The translations under genes were made by a program, and so were the position numbers. Positions 30,514-40,945 of a DNA stretch of 64,000 bases are shown here, in pieces. A model generated the notes under the pieces. The model had not been told where the DNA came from, did no database searches, and saw only the letters and a program-made list of their open reading frames with translations. Each line of letters begins with the position of its first letter. Position 1 is the first letter of the stretch. The stretch comes from Mayamaea pseudoterrestris (taxonomy: Eukaryota; Bacillariophyta; Bacillariophyceae; Sellaphorales; Sellaphoraceae): contig BROI01000025.1 in assembly GCA_027923505.1 (NCBI GenBank), positions 248,001 through 312,000 on the forward strand, written 5' to 3'.

Positions 30514-31056
30514 ATGTTTGTCTCTCTCCGCTCATCCCTTGTTTTGCTTCTATTCGTCGCGCGCACGACCAAATCGCAGGATGAATGTGCTACTGATCTC
30601 CAGGAAATCCAAAGTAACGCCAATCTTGTCAACGCCATTCAAGCCTATACCGACTTGAGCGCCCAACGCCTATCGCAATGCATTGCCAATGGTTTGCCAA
30701 CATGTACCATCGCGACTGAGACGGAAACGTCGAATATCAAGGCCTTGTGCGAGGAAGGAAATGGTGATTACGAAGGATGGCAGATTAATCTCAACTGCCG
30801 TGATGCCGCCAACAATCTTTGGGTTTACAATATTCCCGGCGTCTTTTGTTTTGGAGCTCGCTGCTCTGACGCTGTCAATGAAGCGGATTATACAACTTTG
30901 ATTGACAACACGCTCATCAACTTTCAGAACGATGGTTTGTCATGCGATTACAATCTCGACCGTACCGACGTGTCAGGAGGATCGACAGCTTGGCTCCACA
31001 AGGGTGCAATCTTGCTCATGGGAATTGCGGCTGCCTTTATGACTTTCGCAATGTAA
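30514..31056 (+). CDS. secreted GPI-type protein, tandem array member 2
   Basis: 180 aa, single exon. Signal peptide MFVSLRSSLVLLLFVARTTKS, mature start QDEC. Shares with member 1 the order TCTIATETETSNIKALCEEGNG, then WVYNIPGVFCFGARCSD, and a hydrophobic C terminus (GAILLMGIAAAFMTFAM). The Asp/Glu-rich linker of member 1 is almost absent, so the tail follows the folded part directly. Role unknown; same orientation and spacing as its neighbours, consistent with tandem duplication. Confidence 0.75.
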   Translation: MFVSLRSSLVLLLFVARTTKSQDECATDLQEIQSNANLVNAIQAYTDLSAQRLSQCIANGLPTCTIATETETSNIKALCEEGNGDYEGWQINLNCRDAANNLWVYNIPGVFCFGARCSDAVNEADYTTLIDNTLINFQNDGLSCDYNLDRTDVSGGSTAWLHKGAILLMGIAAAFMTFAM

Positions 31057-31406
31057 AGGGCAAAGAGGAGACGTAATACATGGAGTGTTAATCTTACAGT
31101 TAATGCGTTCCGCAACTGCAGATTGCTTTTACTATCCTACGGTACATAGCTACCCTGCATTGACAGTGAAGGGCAATGTTCGAGGTTTTGTCGTGCAATC
31201 TTGGAACGATTGACTGAACTGACTTGCTGACGCCAAAAGATAGTATTCATAATTGACTATAGATTGTAATGTACAATACAACAGGATTGGCAGCAAGACT
31301 GCGCCATTACACGACTGACGATTCCCGATGGACCGATGGACATCTCACCCTCAGTTCATGGTTCAACATCATCCATCATCCTTCCATTACAACCGAATCG
31401 AATACC
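31057..31406. other. spacer, 350 bp
   Basis: Between array members 2 and 3. Contains CTACGGTA at 31137-31144. The downstream frame extends back to 31269, but the signal peptide begins at 31407. No other element seen. Confidence 0.4.
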
Positions 31407-31973
31407 ATGCTGTACCGTTTCACTGCCACCACCTTCGCTTTGTGGTTTTCTCTCGTTTGTGGGATCGCTCTTGCTCAAGAGGATGACGTCGACCTTTCCA
31501 TCTGCGCCGTTCAAGCTCAAGCTCTGGTTGACAACGCGGAACTGAGGCATGCGTATAGAACTGCCACGCAAAAGAGTCGAGAGTTATTGGAGAAGGATTG
31601 TATTGAACGCGAAATCAGAACATGCACCGTCACTGCCTCTGCGGAGCTGACGCAACTAGAGTCCCTGTGCAGAACTGCGGGCGGACGCCCCGAATCAGTC
31701 CAGGCGACGTACAGAGGCATGGATATGAATCAGTCTTTCGATGTCAAGAGATACAACTTCAATGAGTGGGTCCTGTCGTCAAACGAAATATTTTGCGTTC
31801 CTGCCGATGAGATCTGCAGCGACAATAAAAAGTTCGTCTGGACAATGTACTTGCTCGATTTTGAAGCAGCAGCCATGGAGTTTGCTGGGCTCTACAAAAT
31901 TGATTCCACATTCAACTACATCCAAACAGACGATGGACTTGCTTTGTTAGGTGCAACGACAGATATTGCGTAG
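31407..31973 (+). CDS. secreted protein, tandem array member 3 (no GPI-type tail)
   Basis: 188 aa from the ATG at 31407, followed by a signal peptide (MLYRFTATTFALWFSLVCGIALA) and mature QEDD. Conserved order: CTVTASAELTQLESLCRTAGG, then YNFNEWVLSSNEIFC. The FGARC box of members 1 and 2 has become PADEIC, and the protein stops after GLALLGATTDIA without a hydrophobic C terminus. It is therefore predicted to be released rather than membrane-anchored. Most diverged member of the array; function unknown. Confidence 0.7.
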   Translation: MLYRFTATTFALWFSLVCGIALAQEDDVDLSICAVQAQALVDNAELRHAYRTATQKSRELLEKDCIEREIRTCTVTASAELTQLESLCRTAGGRPESVQATYRGMDMNQSFDVKRYNFNEWVLSSNEIFCVPADEICSDNKKFVWTMYLLDFEAAAMEFAGLYKIDSTFNYIQTDDGLALLGATTDIA

Positions 31974-32240
31974 TATCTATGCGATTGGTTTGGATCATGT
32001 GAGCTCAGATAAATGTAAAGGTAGCAATAGCTCACATTTAAATTATTTACATGCCCTATTAGTTCATTTGTAGCTTCAAATCGAACAAAAGTAGCACCCA
32101 ATGGACCGGCAACTTTTTCACGTCGCATTGTCCTATACATGACGTGCTCGCCACAGAAGCGCAATATGCATGAACAGCAAACGAAGTCCATGCACTGCTG
32201 CTGATGCTTGTCTGACAATCCTAGGAGAAAGCCTGACCTT

Positions 32241-33971
32241 CTATGACTTTTGGATCTGTCGATCATCAGTCTTTTTCATGATCCACAGTGCTCTGGTGAC
32301 GGCAACACACGCCGTAAGCAGCCGACCGACGAATAGTGTGCCAATGCCAAGAAACCAAATACCATCGATGCTGGCTTGACGCGACATTTGCCACAGCGCC
32401 AACACCGTCGAGAACGTTGTGCCAATTGCCAAAATGCTAAACTGGTTGGCACCGGCTGCCAACGACTCAATGACCAGCGTCAGCGAGACAATCACTTGCT
32501 GCCAGGCCAAGTGCGGCATGACATGATGCAAATGTGCTTGGATCGCCTTGTCCGAAGTGAACAGTCGAGGCACCAGCAGATCGAGGCCATCCACAACCAG
32601 CATGCTAATCAAGCCTTGCAGCAAGGCGAAACCAATCATGTACTTGGTCAGCGACTTGACTTGCGGCTTATCCTTGATCGCATACGCTCGTGACATGAGT
32701 ACTTGCGCCGATACGGCGGTTCCATCCAGAATGAACGCAAAGACCAGCCATACACTGAGCGCCACCTGATGCGCCGCAACTTGCGTCGCCCCTAGTCGCG
32801 TGGCGCGCGCCGTCGCATACGCCCAGCCAAACAAGAGGCTCCCTTGCTTCATAATCATGCTCAAGTTGGCACCAAGAATGGACTTGACCACGCCACGAGC
32901 CTGCTCCTTTGTCTTTTTGGCAGCTGCAACATTCTCCGCAGTAGGATTACGTTTCTTCAAAACTGCACTTTTCCGCGGCAGCATGTTTCGTCGCAGTAAG
33001 TAGTAGGCATAAACCAGTGCCGCTCCAATCTGCGCCACTGCCGTCGCCGCCGCGGCGCCCTGCACTCCCATGTTGATGGGCGGAAACATGATCAGCGGAT
33101 CCAGCACCACGTTAATGCCAGCAGCGACAATACTAGCGGTCAGCGGCACCATGGTGTTGCCATAGCCCCGAAAGGCGCCTTCCGCCACGCCCATGAACAA
33201 GACCACCGGCGCCACCCAGCATCGGGTGAACAAGTAGTCGGCAGCGGGCTTGTGTAACAGACTTGTCTTTGGAATGCCCATGTGATGGAGGGCCGCGTTA
33301 CCGCCGGCTAATAGTGCCACCAGCACTGCAAGTCCCATGTAGGAGCCAAACTTGAGGGACAGCGCCACCACCGTTTGGGCGTCGTCATTCGCCAGTATAG
33401 ACTGCGGTCCGCTGCTTTTGGTGAAATCCGTCGCGTTGATACCATTATTGCTATCATCATTACTATTCAAGGCGAGTGCATTGGCGACGAGACTTGTCGT
33501 TGCCGCCGTGGTGGCCCGAAAGGCATTAAAGGCCAAGTGAAAGATGGACGTGCAGGCGCCCAGTGCCGCCAGTTCAGTACTTCCCACCCGGCCCGTGTAA
33601 AAGGTGTCAATGAGACTCAGCAACGGATCAATCATCATGCCGATCAATGCTGGTAGTGCAATGGAAAGGTTCTTTCTCGTCCAATGGTACTTGATGGGTG
33701 ATATTTGTAGCGACTTGTCCTGCATTGGGACAGGATGATCGGCAGCGTCTGATGCCGACGACAGTGCCGTCATGCAACGACTGAAAGTCGATCGTCTATA
33801 TACTGATATTGATGGAAGAATGCATCTAGCGGTAGATTGTAGGATTGGGAAATGTCTATAGCATGGCGAAGGAAATGACAGGGATGATGAAGTTGTGAAG
33901 GCGTCGGATACTTCGATCGAATTGAACAAGTACATCACATAAAGCGGCAGCAACATGCATCTTCTTGGCAT
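32241..33971 (-). CDS. MATE-family efflux transporter with plastid-type presequence
   Basis: 576 aa from the ATG at 33971. That start gives a signal peptide (MLLPLYVMYLFNSIEVSDA) followed by FTTSSSLSF, fitting the diatom signal-plus-transit pattern with Phe at +1. The frame continues upstream to 34430 without an ATG that would improve this. The transporter domain has about 12 membrane helices in two halves. It opens with LPALIGMMIDPLLSLIDTFYTGRVGSTELAALG, the start of the DinF-like/MATE clade, and includes GYGNTMVPLTASIVAAGINVVLDP. MATE proteins exchange H+ or Na+ for organic cations or metabolites. An envelope or thylakoid location is inferred; substrate unknown. Confidence 0.85.
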   Translation of the reverse strand: MPRRCMLLPLYVMYLFNSIEVSDAFTTSSSLSFPSPCYRHFPILQSTARCILPSISVYRRSTFSRCMTALSSASDAADHPVPMQDKSLQISPIKYHWTRKNLSIALPALIGMMIDPLLSLIDTFYTGRVGSTELAALGACTSIFHLAFNAFRATTAATTSLVANALALNSNDDSNNGINATDFTKSSGPQSILANDDAQTVVALSLKFGSYMGLAVLVALLAGGNAALHHMGIPKTSLLHKPAADYLFTRCWVAPVVLFMGVAEGAFRGYGNTMVPLTASIVAAGINVVLDPLIMFPPINMGVQGAAAATAVAQIGAALVYAYYLLRRNMLPRKSAVLKKRNPTAENVAAAKKTKEQARGVVKSILGANLSMIMKQGSLLFGWAYATARATRLGATQVAAHQVALSVWLVFAFILDGTAVSAQVLMSRAYAIKDKPQVKSLTKYMIGFALLQGLISMLVVDGLDLLVPRLFTSDKAIQAHLHHVMPHLAWQQVIVSLTLVIESLAAGANQFSILAIGTTFSTVLALWQMSRQASIDGIWFLGIGTLFVGRLLTACVAVTRALWIMKKTDDRQIQKS

Positions 33972-34466
33972 GATTGATAAAGATAGATTGATCTTTGCTA
34001 TGGATAGATAAAAGAGAAGAGTTGTTACAATAGTTTGTATGATACAGGACGATGAGGAACTGGTTGGTTGTGTTGTTCGCTTGGTCTGATCTCCGATCAT
34101 CGGCGGCGCGCCGACGGCGCGGCGGAAGATCGCGGTCAAAACCGCTACGACAATTGTGACGGTTTCGACGACGACGGCGACGTGCAAAATTCTTTGAGAA
34201 CGCTCGAAATGATCACGGCATGGTAAACGAGAGATGTATGGCCATTCCAGCCAGTGTTTAGTCACAAAGAGAGCACAATAAGAAGCTGGAAAATCAATCA
34301 ATATTGTTTCGCACCGTAGCAGCGTCGCAACGTGTGACGACATCTCGCCCGACGCACTGTTCCGTTGCGCTTGTACTTCCGACTGGCTTCCACGATAGAA
34401 CATTGCCAAAGACCTTTGCGCCAGTGTCACACGCTTGCGAAATTCGTTAGAGATTGCTTGTCATTG
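33972..34466. promoter_or_regulatory. divergent promoter region, 495 bp
   Basis: Between the MATE gene and the small membrane-protein gene. Holds the palindrome CGGCGCGCCG at 34104-34113 inside a GC-rich block next to GATCTCCGATCATCGG. Rest is without recognisable features. Confidence 0.35.
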
Positions 34467-35091
34467 ATGAACATGCTTTTCTTGATTGTTGTCCTAGCCG
34501 TGCTCATCTTGGTGAGTCCTTTTATAAATTCGCATACGTTGCTTCTTTCCTGCTTTCAGTTTGTCACGCTAACCACCTGATTCAACTGCCACGCTTCATC
34601 AATGGCAGCCATGCCAAGCTCAGTTTGGAGTCGCGCAGCCCGTCACCCGGGAGTACTTGGATCTCCATCACTTGGATCGCTTCCAGCAGCACCAGGAATC
34701 ACTGGCCGAAATGCGTAAACAATTGATGCGCGAGTTGGGGACGGAGCTGCAAGAATTCACGTCGCCTGCAATGCATCGTCATCAACAGTATTATAGTCTA
34801 GAACAGTGGATGGGAATGGTGGCGACGGGGGCATTGTGCGCTGGGGTACGTGGTTCGTGATTGGGTGTTGCCTACTTTTAGCTTGTCCAGTCGAGTGGGG
34901 AGCGCTTACTAGTCTTTGGCTTGCTACGTTTCCAGCTGACGTGCATCTTGTATCACGACGCTTTGGGCATTGAGCGGGACAAGAAGGAAGGTCGTATTGC
35001 TGCTCTTGCAGCGGCGGCATCCAAGGCGAGCGAGTCTGGCAAAGACACTGACGTTTCTTCCGTCGAGTCAAACATGACAGCGATTAATTGA
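34467..35091 (+). CDS. small two-helix membrane protein, three exons
   Basis: Exon 1 34467-34511 (MNMLFLIVVLAVLIL); exon 2 34624-34845 (or from 34609); exon 3 34936-35091. Intron 1 has donor GTGAGT and acceptor GCTCAG; an earlier TTTCAG acceptor at 34559 is ruled out by an immediate in-frame stop. Intron 2 is GTACGT...CCAG, phase 0. About 140 aa: an N-terminal hydrophobic segment, a charged helical part (FQQHQESLAEMRKQLMREL), a second hydrophobic segment (WMGMVATGALCAGLTCILY) and an Ala/Ser tail. No known family. The choice between the two acceptors changes five residues. Confidence 0.62.
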
Positions 35092-35109
35092 ACAGTATTG
35101 CTTGACGAA

Positions 35110-35466
35110 ATGTTTCAATTTTTGCTGGTCGATCAGGCGCATATCAGTGAATGGCTGGAGACTTCAATATTCTACATCCATACCTTGCTCCTCGTAGGAC
35201 TTGTTGATCCTGCTGCAGTCCTTGCTTTGGAAAAATTATATAACTCACCACCTGACTGGGCTGAAGTAAGAATGAAGGCATGGCTGCTAGTACTATATGC
35301 CAGCCACTCGCACAAGAAACTGTACTCTTTGCTTCAAAGTGAGCTTGACTTTAACAATAGGGTTAAAGCAATGGAAGGTTTGCCATTCAAGGAGCGTGAA
35401 AGACTCCGCTATGTTTTGAATAAATGGATGGAACGAGTCTATTCAGGCGCTTTCGATGACCTTTAG
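35110..35466 (+). CDS. small hypothetical helical protein
   Basis: 118 aa from the ATG at 35110, only 18 bp after the previous stop. Composition is that of a folded helical protein: FLLVDQAHISEWLETSIFYI, then VRMKAWLLVLYASHSHKKLY and RLRYVLNKWMERVYSG. No signal peptide or clear membrane helix. The tight spacing raises the possibility that it is an alternative 3' exon of the preceding gene, but no good splice donor links them. No family recognised. Confidence 0.5.
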   Translation: MFQFLLVDQAHISEWLETSIFYIHTLLLVGLVDPAAVLALEKLYNSPPDWAEVRMKAWLLVLYASHSHKKLYSLLQSELDFNNRVKAMEGLPFKERERLRYVLNKWMERVYSGAFDDL

Positions 35467-35932
35467 TTTATTGATCTTGTAGCGCATTAATGAATGTGCC
35501 TAAACCTTTGTGCGAGTGCTATGTACATTTTTGTATACAGTCTCCGGTGAAAGTTAGGAGAACGCTCTGTGAGGATCTCTCCTCTTAGTGCCGCGACAAA
35601 TATGTATATTATGACTTGGACGAAGATCTTCCTGTTAGGTTTTGACTTTTACATTTGCTGCTGTTGTGCGACTAGGGATATGTAGCCTAACAAACGTCGA
35701 TCGGAACTATTGAATGAATACGGAATACGTAGCGAAGGAGCGAACCAACTCTTAGAACCGCTCCGACAGATTGCGTTCGCGTCGTCATCGATTTCGTGAC
35801 ACCCCCTTCATCCATTTGCTGCCCCGGATTCTTCACTTTGCTGCTTGCTGCATTATTTGATCATCAGCTTCAAAAGCTGATGAGCGGCAAAGGATCTTTA
35901 TTGATTGGCTAACTGTAACATTATCGAAAGCC
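35467..35932. other. spacer, 466 bp
   Basis: Between the small helical protein and PEX11. No repeat, RNA gene or supported frame seen. Confidence 0.4.
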
Positions 35933-37006
35933 ATGCCCGCAGCTGCTGCTGGCGCTGCTTCATCTTCGTCCTCGCCAAAGAACAATCGCCGCGACACCGA
36001 CACTCCATCACCGGACGACTCGGACGACGACCGCATCATTCTCCACAACAACCGCGACAATGACAGCGACAATGGCAAGACCTGCTTCACCGACGAGCAT
36101 TTGCTGCTGATGGATCCAACTCCTCCATCCTCGCCTGAGAATGAAAAGGTGAATTCGGAACAATCGTCGACGGCCTTTACTGCATTCGCATCAAGCCGAT
36201 CGTCCTCAATGGCTTACAAAATTACCCAGAAAATCAATTCTTGCCTCCAAACCTACGCTAGTTACATGTCTACAAGTCTCCACCAGGATCGCGGCTTAAA
36301 GTTGCTACAATGGTCGCTGTGGCTAGCAAGTCGACTTGTTCTATTGAAAAAGCAATGCAAGCTGCAGTCCAGCCAGCAATTGCAGTACATTTCCACCTGC
36401 TTGCGCAAACTCTACTTGGACGTTTCCTTTGCTCGCTACGCGACGCGCGCTTTGAGTTTGCCGGCAGCCATTGCGGCGGCGCAGAGTGGCAGCTGGGGCT
36501 ACCAAGGCTCGTCGACGCTCACCAAGTATAGGCGCGCGCACGACGTCTTGGGCAAGCTCATGGCCTGGAGCATGATTGGCTACTATCCGACGGAGCTTGT
36601 GGCCTTTGTCAAATGGATGCTTCCGGCGAAGCCTGCGAGTAGTAGTGGAGAGCATGCGGCTGTTTACTCGCGATCAGCGGAGCGATGGAGCTACTGGAGT
36701 TGTCGCTTTTGGTTGGCTTACTTGGTGGCGGAAACGTGCCAGTGCCTCTTGGTCTACAAGGAGCTCAAGGATCGGGAAGCGGCGCAGCAACGAGGCGAAA
36801 TTGATGACGACAGTGATGACAAGAACGCCAAGGCGGAGCGGCAGAGTCTACTGCGTTACACAAAGCTGCAGCTGCTTCGTGATGCTTTGTTCTTTCTGCC
36901 GTGCCTCAATTGGAGCTTGCCGAATTGGGACCTCGACCCGATGCTGCCCGAAAGCGTCGTCAATGGACTCAGCTGGTTGGAGAGTGTAGTTTGCCTATAT
37001 CAGTAA
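35933..37006 (+). CDS. PEX11: PEX11-family peroxisomal membrane protein
   Basis: 357 aa, single exon. After ~85 disordered Ser/Asp-rich residues comes the PEX11 domain: DRGLKLLQWSLWLASRLV (the amphipathic membrane-remodelling helix region), LYLDVSFARYATRAL, LGKLMAWSMIGYYPTELVAFVKWML, SYWSCRFWLAYLVAETCQCLL and the C-terminal LLRDALFFLPCLNWSL...LSWLESVVCLYQ. PEX11 proteins elongate and divide peroxisomes. Length beyond the usual ~230-250 residues comes from the N-terminal extension and an acidic loop (DDDSDDKNAKAE). Confidence 0.88.
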   Translation: MPAAAAGAASSSSSPKNNRRDTDTPSPDDSDDDRIILHNNRDNDSDNGKTCFTDEHLLLMDPTPPSSPENEKVNSEQSSTAFTAFASSRSSSMAYKITQKINSCLQTYASYMSTSLHQDRGLKLLQWSLWLASRLVLLKKQCKLQSSQQLQYISTCLRKLYLDVSFARYATRALSLPAAIAAAQSGSWGYQGSSTLTKYRRAHDVLGKLMAWSMIGYYPTELVAFVKWMLPAKPASSSGEHAAVYSRSAERWSYWSCRFWLAYLVAETCQCLLVYKELKDREAAQQRGEIDDDSDDKNAKAERQSLLRYTKLQLLRDALFFLPCLNWSLPNWDLDPMLPESVVNGLSWLESVVCLYQ

Positions 37007-37358
37007 CGTAATTTTTTCTAGGACGACCAATTACATTGCATCCAGTAGCATTCAAGTCATTTCTTTAGTTGGGTACAACCAGTACATATACTTAAGGCCT
37101 ACGGTCTACCAACTTTACATCGAGCCAACATATTGCGAATCATGACGTTAACAACCACTGCTTTCCACAAGTAAGTGTATATACTCGCAGTCAGCGACTA
37201 TACTACCTTGGGAGCCAAATTTATCGCAGCGGTATTAAAACTCTAAGCGGCACTAAAGCGACATATTACATGCGACATGGCTCCAACTCCCTCCGTTTTT
37301 CTTTCCAAACTACAATTCTGGAGGACTGCTGCTATTGATCTCTTACACGGAGTTCATT
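37007..37358. other. spacer, 352 bp
   Basis: Between PEX11 and the tRNA methyltransferase gene. A/T-rich patches only; no supported feature. Confidence 0.4.
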
Positions 37359-39554
37359 ATGGAACCATCTGAGAGTGTACCCATGGAGGAAGCGATGAAT
37401 TCTGATTCAAACATGGACGAGGTGCAGCTGGAAGATGCGAAATCGGCAGACGAGCCTACTGGCGACAATGCTCCTTCACCGGCCGTTCTTGGTGATGGAA
37501 TTGGCAAACAAGAAACCGCCGACCCTGCTATTGATACATCATCCGCCACAGACCAGCCAGCAGCTGAAGCAGATGCTCGTAACTCGTGGGATCATTCAAA
37601 TCGCCGCATCCACGTCCAAGGCGTCGACAAGTACGCCACCCGCAAGGAGCTCATGAAGCTTGCCACAAAATGGAGCCGCGACATGAATCCGCCGCATCCA
37701 GTCGAGATACTGAAAATTAAGAAACCTCCGAATGAAGTATGGATGGTGATTCAGCTTTCAGATCCAGCCATGGCGAAGCTACTGATGGACTACATTAACA
37801 ATAGCGAGCTATGGAACAAGAAGAAGACGGTGCAACTTTCGGCTCGATTACTTTCGGAAATGCAGCCGGGAAAGCGACCGCCGGACAACATGGCCGATTC
37901 GCGACTCTCCAAGCGACAAAAGCATGCCATACTGGAGGGACACGAACCTGGTAGGATGATTCCGTCACTGCATAGGCCCGTTACCGAGGAGGAGATCAAA
38001 GACAAGATTATTCCCCTCTGGCGATTGTCACTCGAGGTGCAATTGGAAACCAAGACGAAGCTCATGATTAACCAGTGCGCACTCAAGATTCACAAGGAGC
38101 TCAAGAAAAAGTTTCGCGATTTACAAAAGCACAAGCAGCAAAACAAGAAGCAATTGCAACTCTATGGCTGGCTCAAGGGCACGCGAGCCATTAGCATTGA
38201 GCAAGTTGTTTCCGTTCCCAATGTTGTTCGCAACAAGTGCGAATTTACCTTTGGATGGAGATACTCGTATGATGATGCTACATCATCGGATCAGCAAGAC
38301 CTTACCAGCAAAAATGCATCTGAAGCTGCATCAGAAAGCAGCGACGCAGTAAACAAGGAACGACATATTTCGCGCACTCCTGCCGTTGGAATGATGGCGG
38401 CTGGCTGGGCTGGAGGCGTCTCGCGCCCCCACTGCTGCGAAAATATTCCATTGGAAGCTTGCGCCGTAATTGACATTGTTGACGAGTTTTTGCAGTCAAG
38501 TCCACTGCCACCGTATGACTCGATTGCACACAAGGGTATTTGGAGACTACTGACTGTGCGAGCGTCGCGGACAACGAGAGAATGCATGGTTGTTATTACT
38601 CATTGTCCGGCGACGGGAGGTGTTGGCGAGGACGGTCAGGAATATGCGCCTCATTATGAATCTGAAATGGCGCGGTTGTTATCGTTGCTCATCAGCGCCA
38701 AGCTTCCGGTCCCCGACCAAGAACCAATGTCCATTACAAGCATTTTCTTTCAAGCATTTGACGGACTTTCGTCTCCTAACTCGGAAACTCCAGTGCAGCA
38801 TGCTTACGGCAAGAAGCACATGCTCGAAACGTTGGGCAAATGCACTTTCCAGATCTCGCCTGGTGCATTCTTCCAGGTCAACTCGGTTGGCGCTGAGATG
38901 CTTTACGCCAAGGTTGTCGAAAAGCTTAAGGCTGTTACGGACACGTCCAAAAAGACATTGCTTTTTGACGTTTGCTGTGGGACGGGAACGATTGGCTTGT
39001 GCTGCATGAAGGAAGGAGCCGCTGACTTAGTCGTTGGAGTTGATATCAGCGAACCTGCCATTCAAGATGCACAAGCAAATGCCTTGTTGAATGGGTTTAG
39101 TAGCGACCAAGTGCACTTCGTCGCTGGTCGCGCCGAGGATATCATGTCGCAGGAGATTGCAAAGGCCCGTCGTGAGTCGGAGGACTGCCAGTTTGTTGCC
39201 GTGGTGGATCCTGCGCGAGAAGGACTTCACCCGGACGTGGTGCGGGCGTTACGCATGACAAAGAATATAAGCCGCATTGTCTATGTGAGCTGTAATCCAA
39301 CTGGATCCTTGGTGAATGACTTGATGCTATTTTGTTCGCCACCTTCCAAGCGATACACTGGCCTGCCATTTAAGATTACTTCGGCGACTCCGTATGATAT
39401 GTTTCCAATGACGAATCATTGTGAAATGGTCATGGTGCTGGATCGCATGCCTGTCGAGGAGTATGAGCTGGAAACAAACGAGCCAACAAAGGCGGTTGCT
39501 GCACTAGGACTTGGCGAAGCAGCAGCAGTTGATCCTATACCTACAAGAGATTAA
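37359..39554 (+). CDS. TRMT2A: tRNA (uracil-5-)-methyltransferase, TRMT2A type
   Basis: 731 aa from the ATG at 37359; single exon. After an acidic N terminus, residues ~80-165 form an RRM-like module (IHVQGVDKYATRKELMKLA), as in TRMT2A. The catalytic half carries the SAM motif LLFDVCCGTGTIGLCC, VVGVDISEPAIQDAQ, DPAREGLHPDV, the nucleophile motif VYVSCNPTGSL, and TNHCEMVMVL with the Glu general base. The enzyme uses S-adenosylmethionine to make m5U54 in the T-loop of tRNA. The inter-domain linker (about 38,280-38,360) is Ser/Ala-rich. No organelle targeting signal is visible, which points to a cytosolic or nuclear enzyme. Confidence 0.92.
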   Translation: MEPSESVPMEEAMNSDSNMDEVQLEDAKSADEPTGDNAPSPAVLGDGIGKQETADPAIDTSSATDQPAAEADARNSWDHSNRRIHVQGVDKYATRKELMKLATKWSRDMNPPHPVEILKIKKPPNEVWMVIQLSDPAMAKLLMDYINNSELWNKKKTVQLSARLLSEMQPGKRPPDNMADSRLSKRQKHAILEGHEPGRMIPSLHRPVTEEEIKDKIIPLWRLSLEVQLETKTKLMINQCALKIHKELKKKFRDLQKHKQQNKKQLQLYGWLKGTRAISIEQVVSVPNVVRNKCEFTFGWRYSYDDATSSDQQDLTSKNASEAASESSDAVNKERHISRTPAVGMMAAGWAGGVSRPHCCENIPLEACAVIDIVDEFLQSSPLPPYDSIAHKGIWRLLTVRASRTTRECMVVITHCPATGGVGEDGQEYAPHYESEMARLLSLLISAKLPVPDQEPMSITSIFFQAFDGLSSPNSETPVQHAYGKKHMLETLGKCTFQISPGAFFQVNSVGAEMLYAKVVEKLKAVTDTSKKTLLFDVCCGTGTIGLCCMKEGAADLVVGVDISEPAIQDAQANALLNGFSSDQVHFVAGRAEDIMSQEIAKARRESEDCQFVAVVDPAREGLHPDVVRALRMTKNISRIVYVSCNPTGSLVNDLMLFCSPPSKRYTGLPFKITSATPYDMFPMTNHCEMVMVLDRMPVEEYELETNEPTKAVAALGLGEAAAVDPIPTRD

Positions 39555-39645
39555 TGTACACCGAGTCTGGCCGACGAGCTGTCTGTGAAAAGGCGGCAAT
39601 AAGTGCATCAATAGCATTGTCTGGTTACAATGATCGTTTCATAAT

Positions 39646-40945
39646 TTATGAATTCACTGTCAACCAGTCCAAGACGCCCTCATATACAACGAACGTAATG
39701 GCAGCCCCCGGAGCAACACGTATGGCGTTGGGAACTAGTCCTTTGAAGAGTCCAGAGATGCCTTCGCGCTTGACAATTCGTCTGTATGAATCTGTAAGCC
39801 CTCGATACTGTCGCTTGACCGCGCGCACATTTCCATCGCTCGTCAGCTCTAACGCATCAGACCGCTGCTGCATACGAGCCTTTAACACCTGCAACGGATA
39901 CGTCACAGTGCTCGCAGTAATTTTGGCGGCAGCACCCATCAAGAGGTAGCCCAGCGACAACTCTAACCTGTGCCACACGCTGCTTGCCCTTTCGTCGACA
40001 CCTCGTTGCGCTCGCGTATAGTGAAAGTGCTTGCGAAGATACTCATACACGACAAACTGAACACCACCGTGTGATGTGAGAAGCATTGCTGGACCACATC
40101 CCTTGTATAACGCTAAATAACCCTCTTCTTGGACGATCCGTCGTATTGCGTCAACCATGCCATTGTAAGGTTTGATGTTATGCAGCTCTCCCGTCTTTTT
40201 CATTTGCAATTGCATTCTTGTTTTGACGAGCCATATTGGATTCGTAATTGCCACCATAATGCCGCCGGCGGAGCAAGCCAACACAAAATGGTCAAACGAG
40301 TTTAAAACTTGCGACGTTGGTATCGAAGAATTGTGTGTCTCCGTCTTGTAATCGACGAGGCTTCGCTTGAGACGTTCGTAAACGTAAAAGTAGCCACCCC
40401 AGCTGACGGAAGAACCAATGACGGCGGGTAACCATCCTTGGTACAAGCCGACAATGCCTTCGTGTCGAACGATGGACCGAAACACCGACATTGTTCCAAG
40501 GCGACGTCCATTCCTAGTGGTGCTTTCATTGACTTGTAAACGAACCTTTGGAAGGAAAAGATACAAAGGATATTTGTAAAGAGTTTTCATTTATGAAGGA
40601 CAAATAATGTGTACAATTCAGCAATCTGCTATTGGTTGGTAAGTCAGACGAAGAGTGACTCTTTCGGCAGTCGAAACTGGGCCACAGCATGGTATTTACC
40701 TTGACGACATCCAATGGCAATAAAAGAGTTGTAGATACAATTCCTCCAGAGAATCCAGCAACTAATGGAACGGTTGACTGGTCCATTTCGGTATAAGACG
40801 AGCGGGACGACAGATACAGAGTCGTCCGATGTGCGATGGAGGCGCGCGGTGATGATGAAAGCGGCAGCTCGCGAGGGAAAGAATGCAATATCATCGTACC
40901 GGCACCAAAATTCCGTTTAATCGTGCGTCGTTGTTGAAAGCTCAT
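39646..40945 (-). CDS. mitochondrial carrier family protein (SLC25A32/folate-FAD carrier-like)
   Basis: Exons 40945-40700 and 40545-39646; a 154-nt GTAAAT...AAAG intron, phase 0, splits the first carrier signature (PLDVVK joined to VRLQV). 381 aa. Three repeats carry PLDVVKVRLQ, NPIWLVKTRMQLQ and YPLQVLKARMQQR. The PIW in repeat 2 and the tryptophan-rich spacing resemble the folate/FAD/pyrimidine-nucleotide branch. It is an inner-membrane transporter with six helices. About 60 extra N-terminal residues (basic, Ser-rich) precede repeat 1, with an alternative Met at EMDQSTVPL. Substrate is inferred only from branch resemblance. Confidence 0.85.

Noticed and set aside
34540-34560. TTTCAG at 34559 as the acceptor of the first intron of the small membrane-protein gene
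   Set aside because: With the exon-1 phase it runs into a stop after six codons; later acceptors at 34608 or 34623 keep the frame open.
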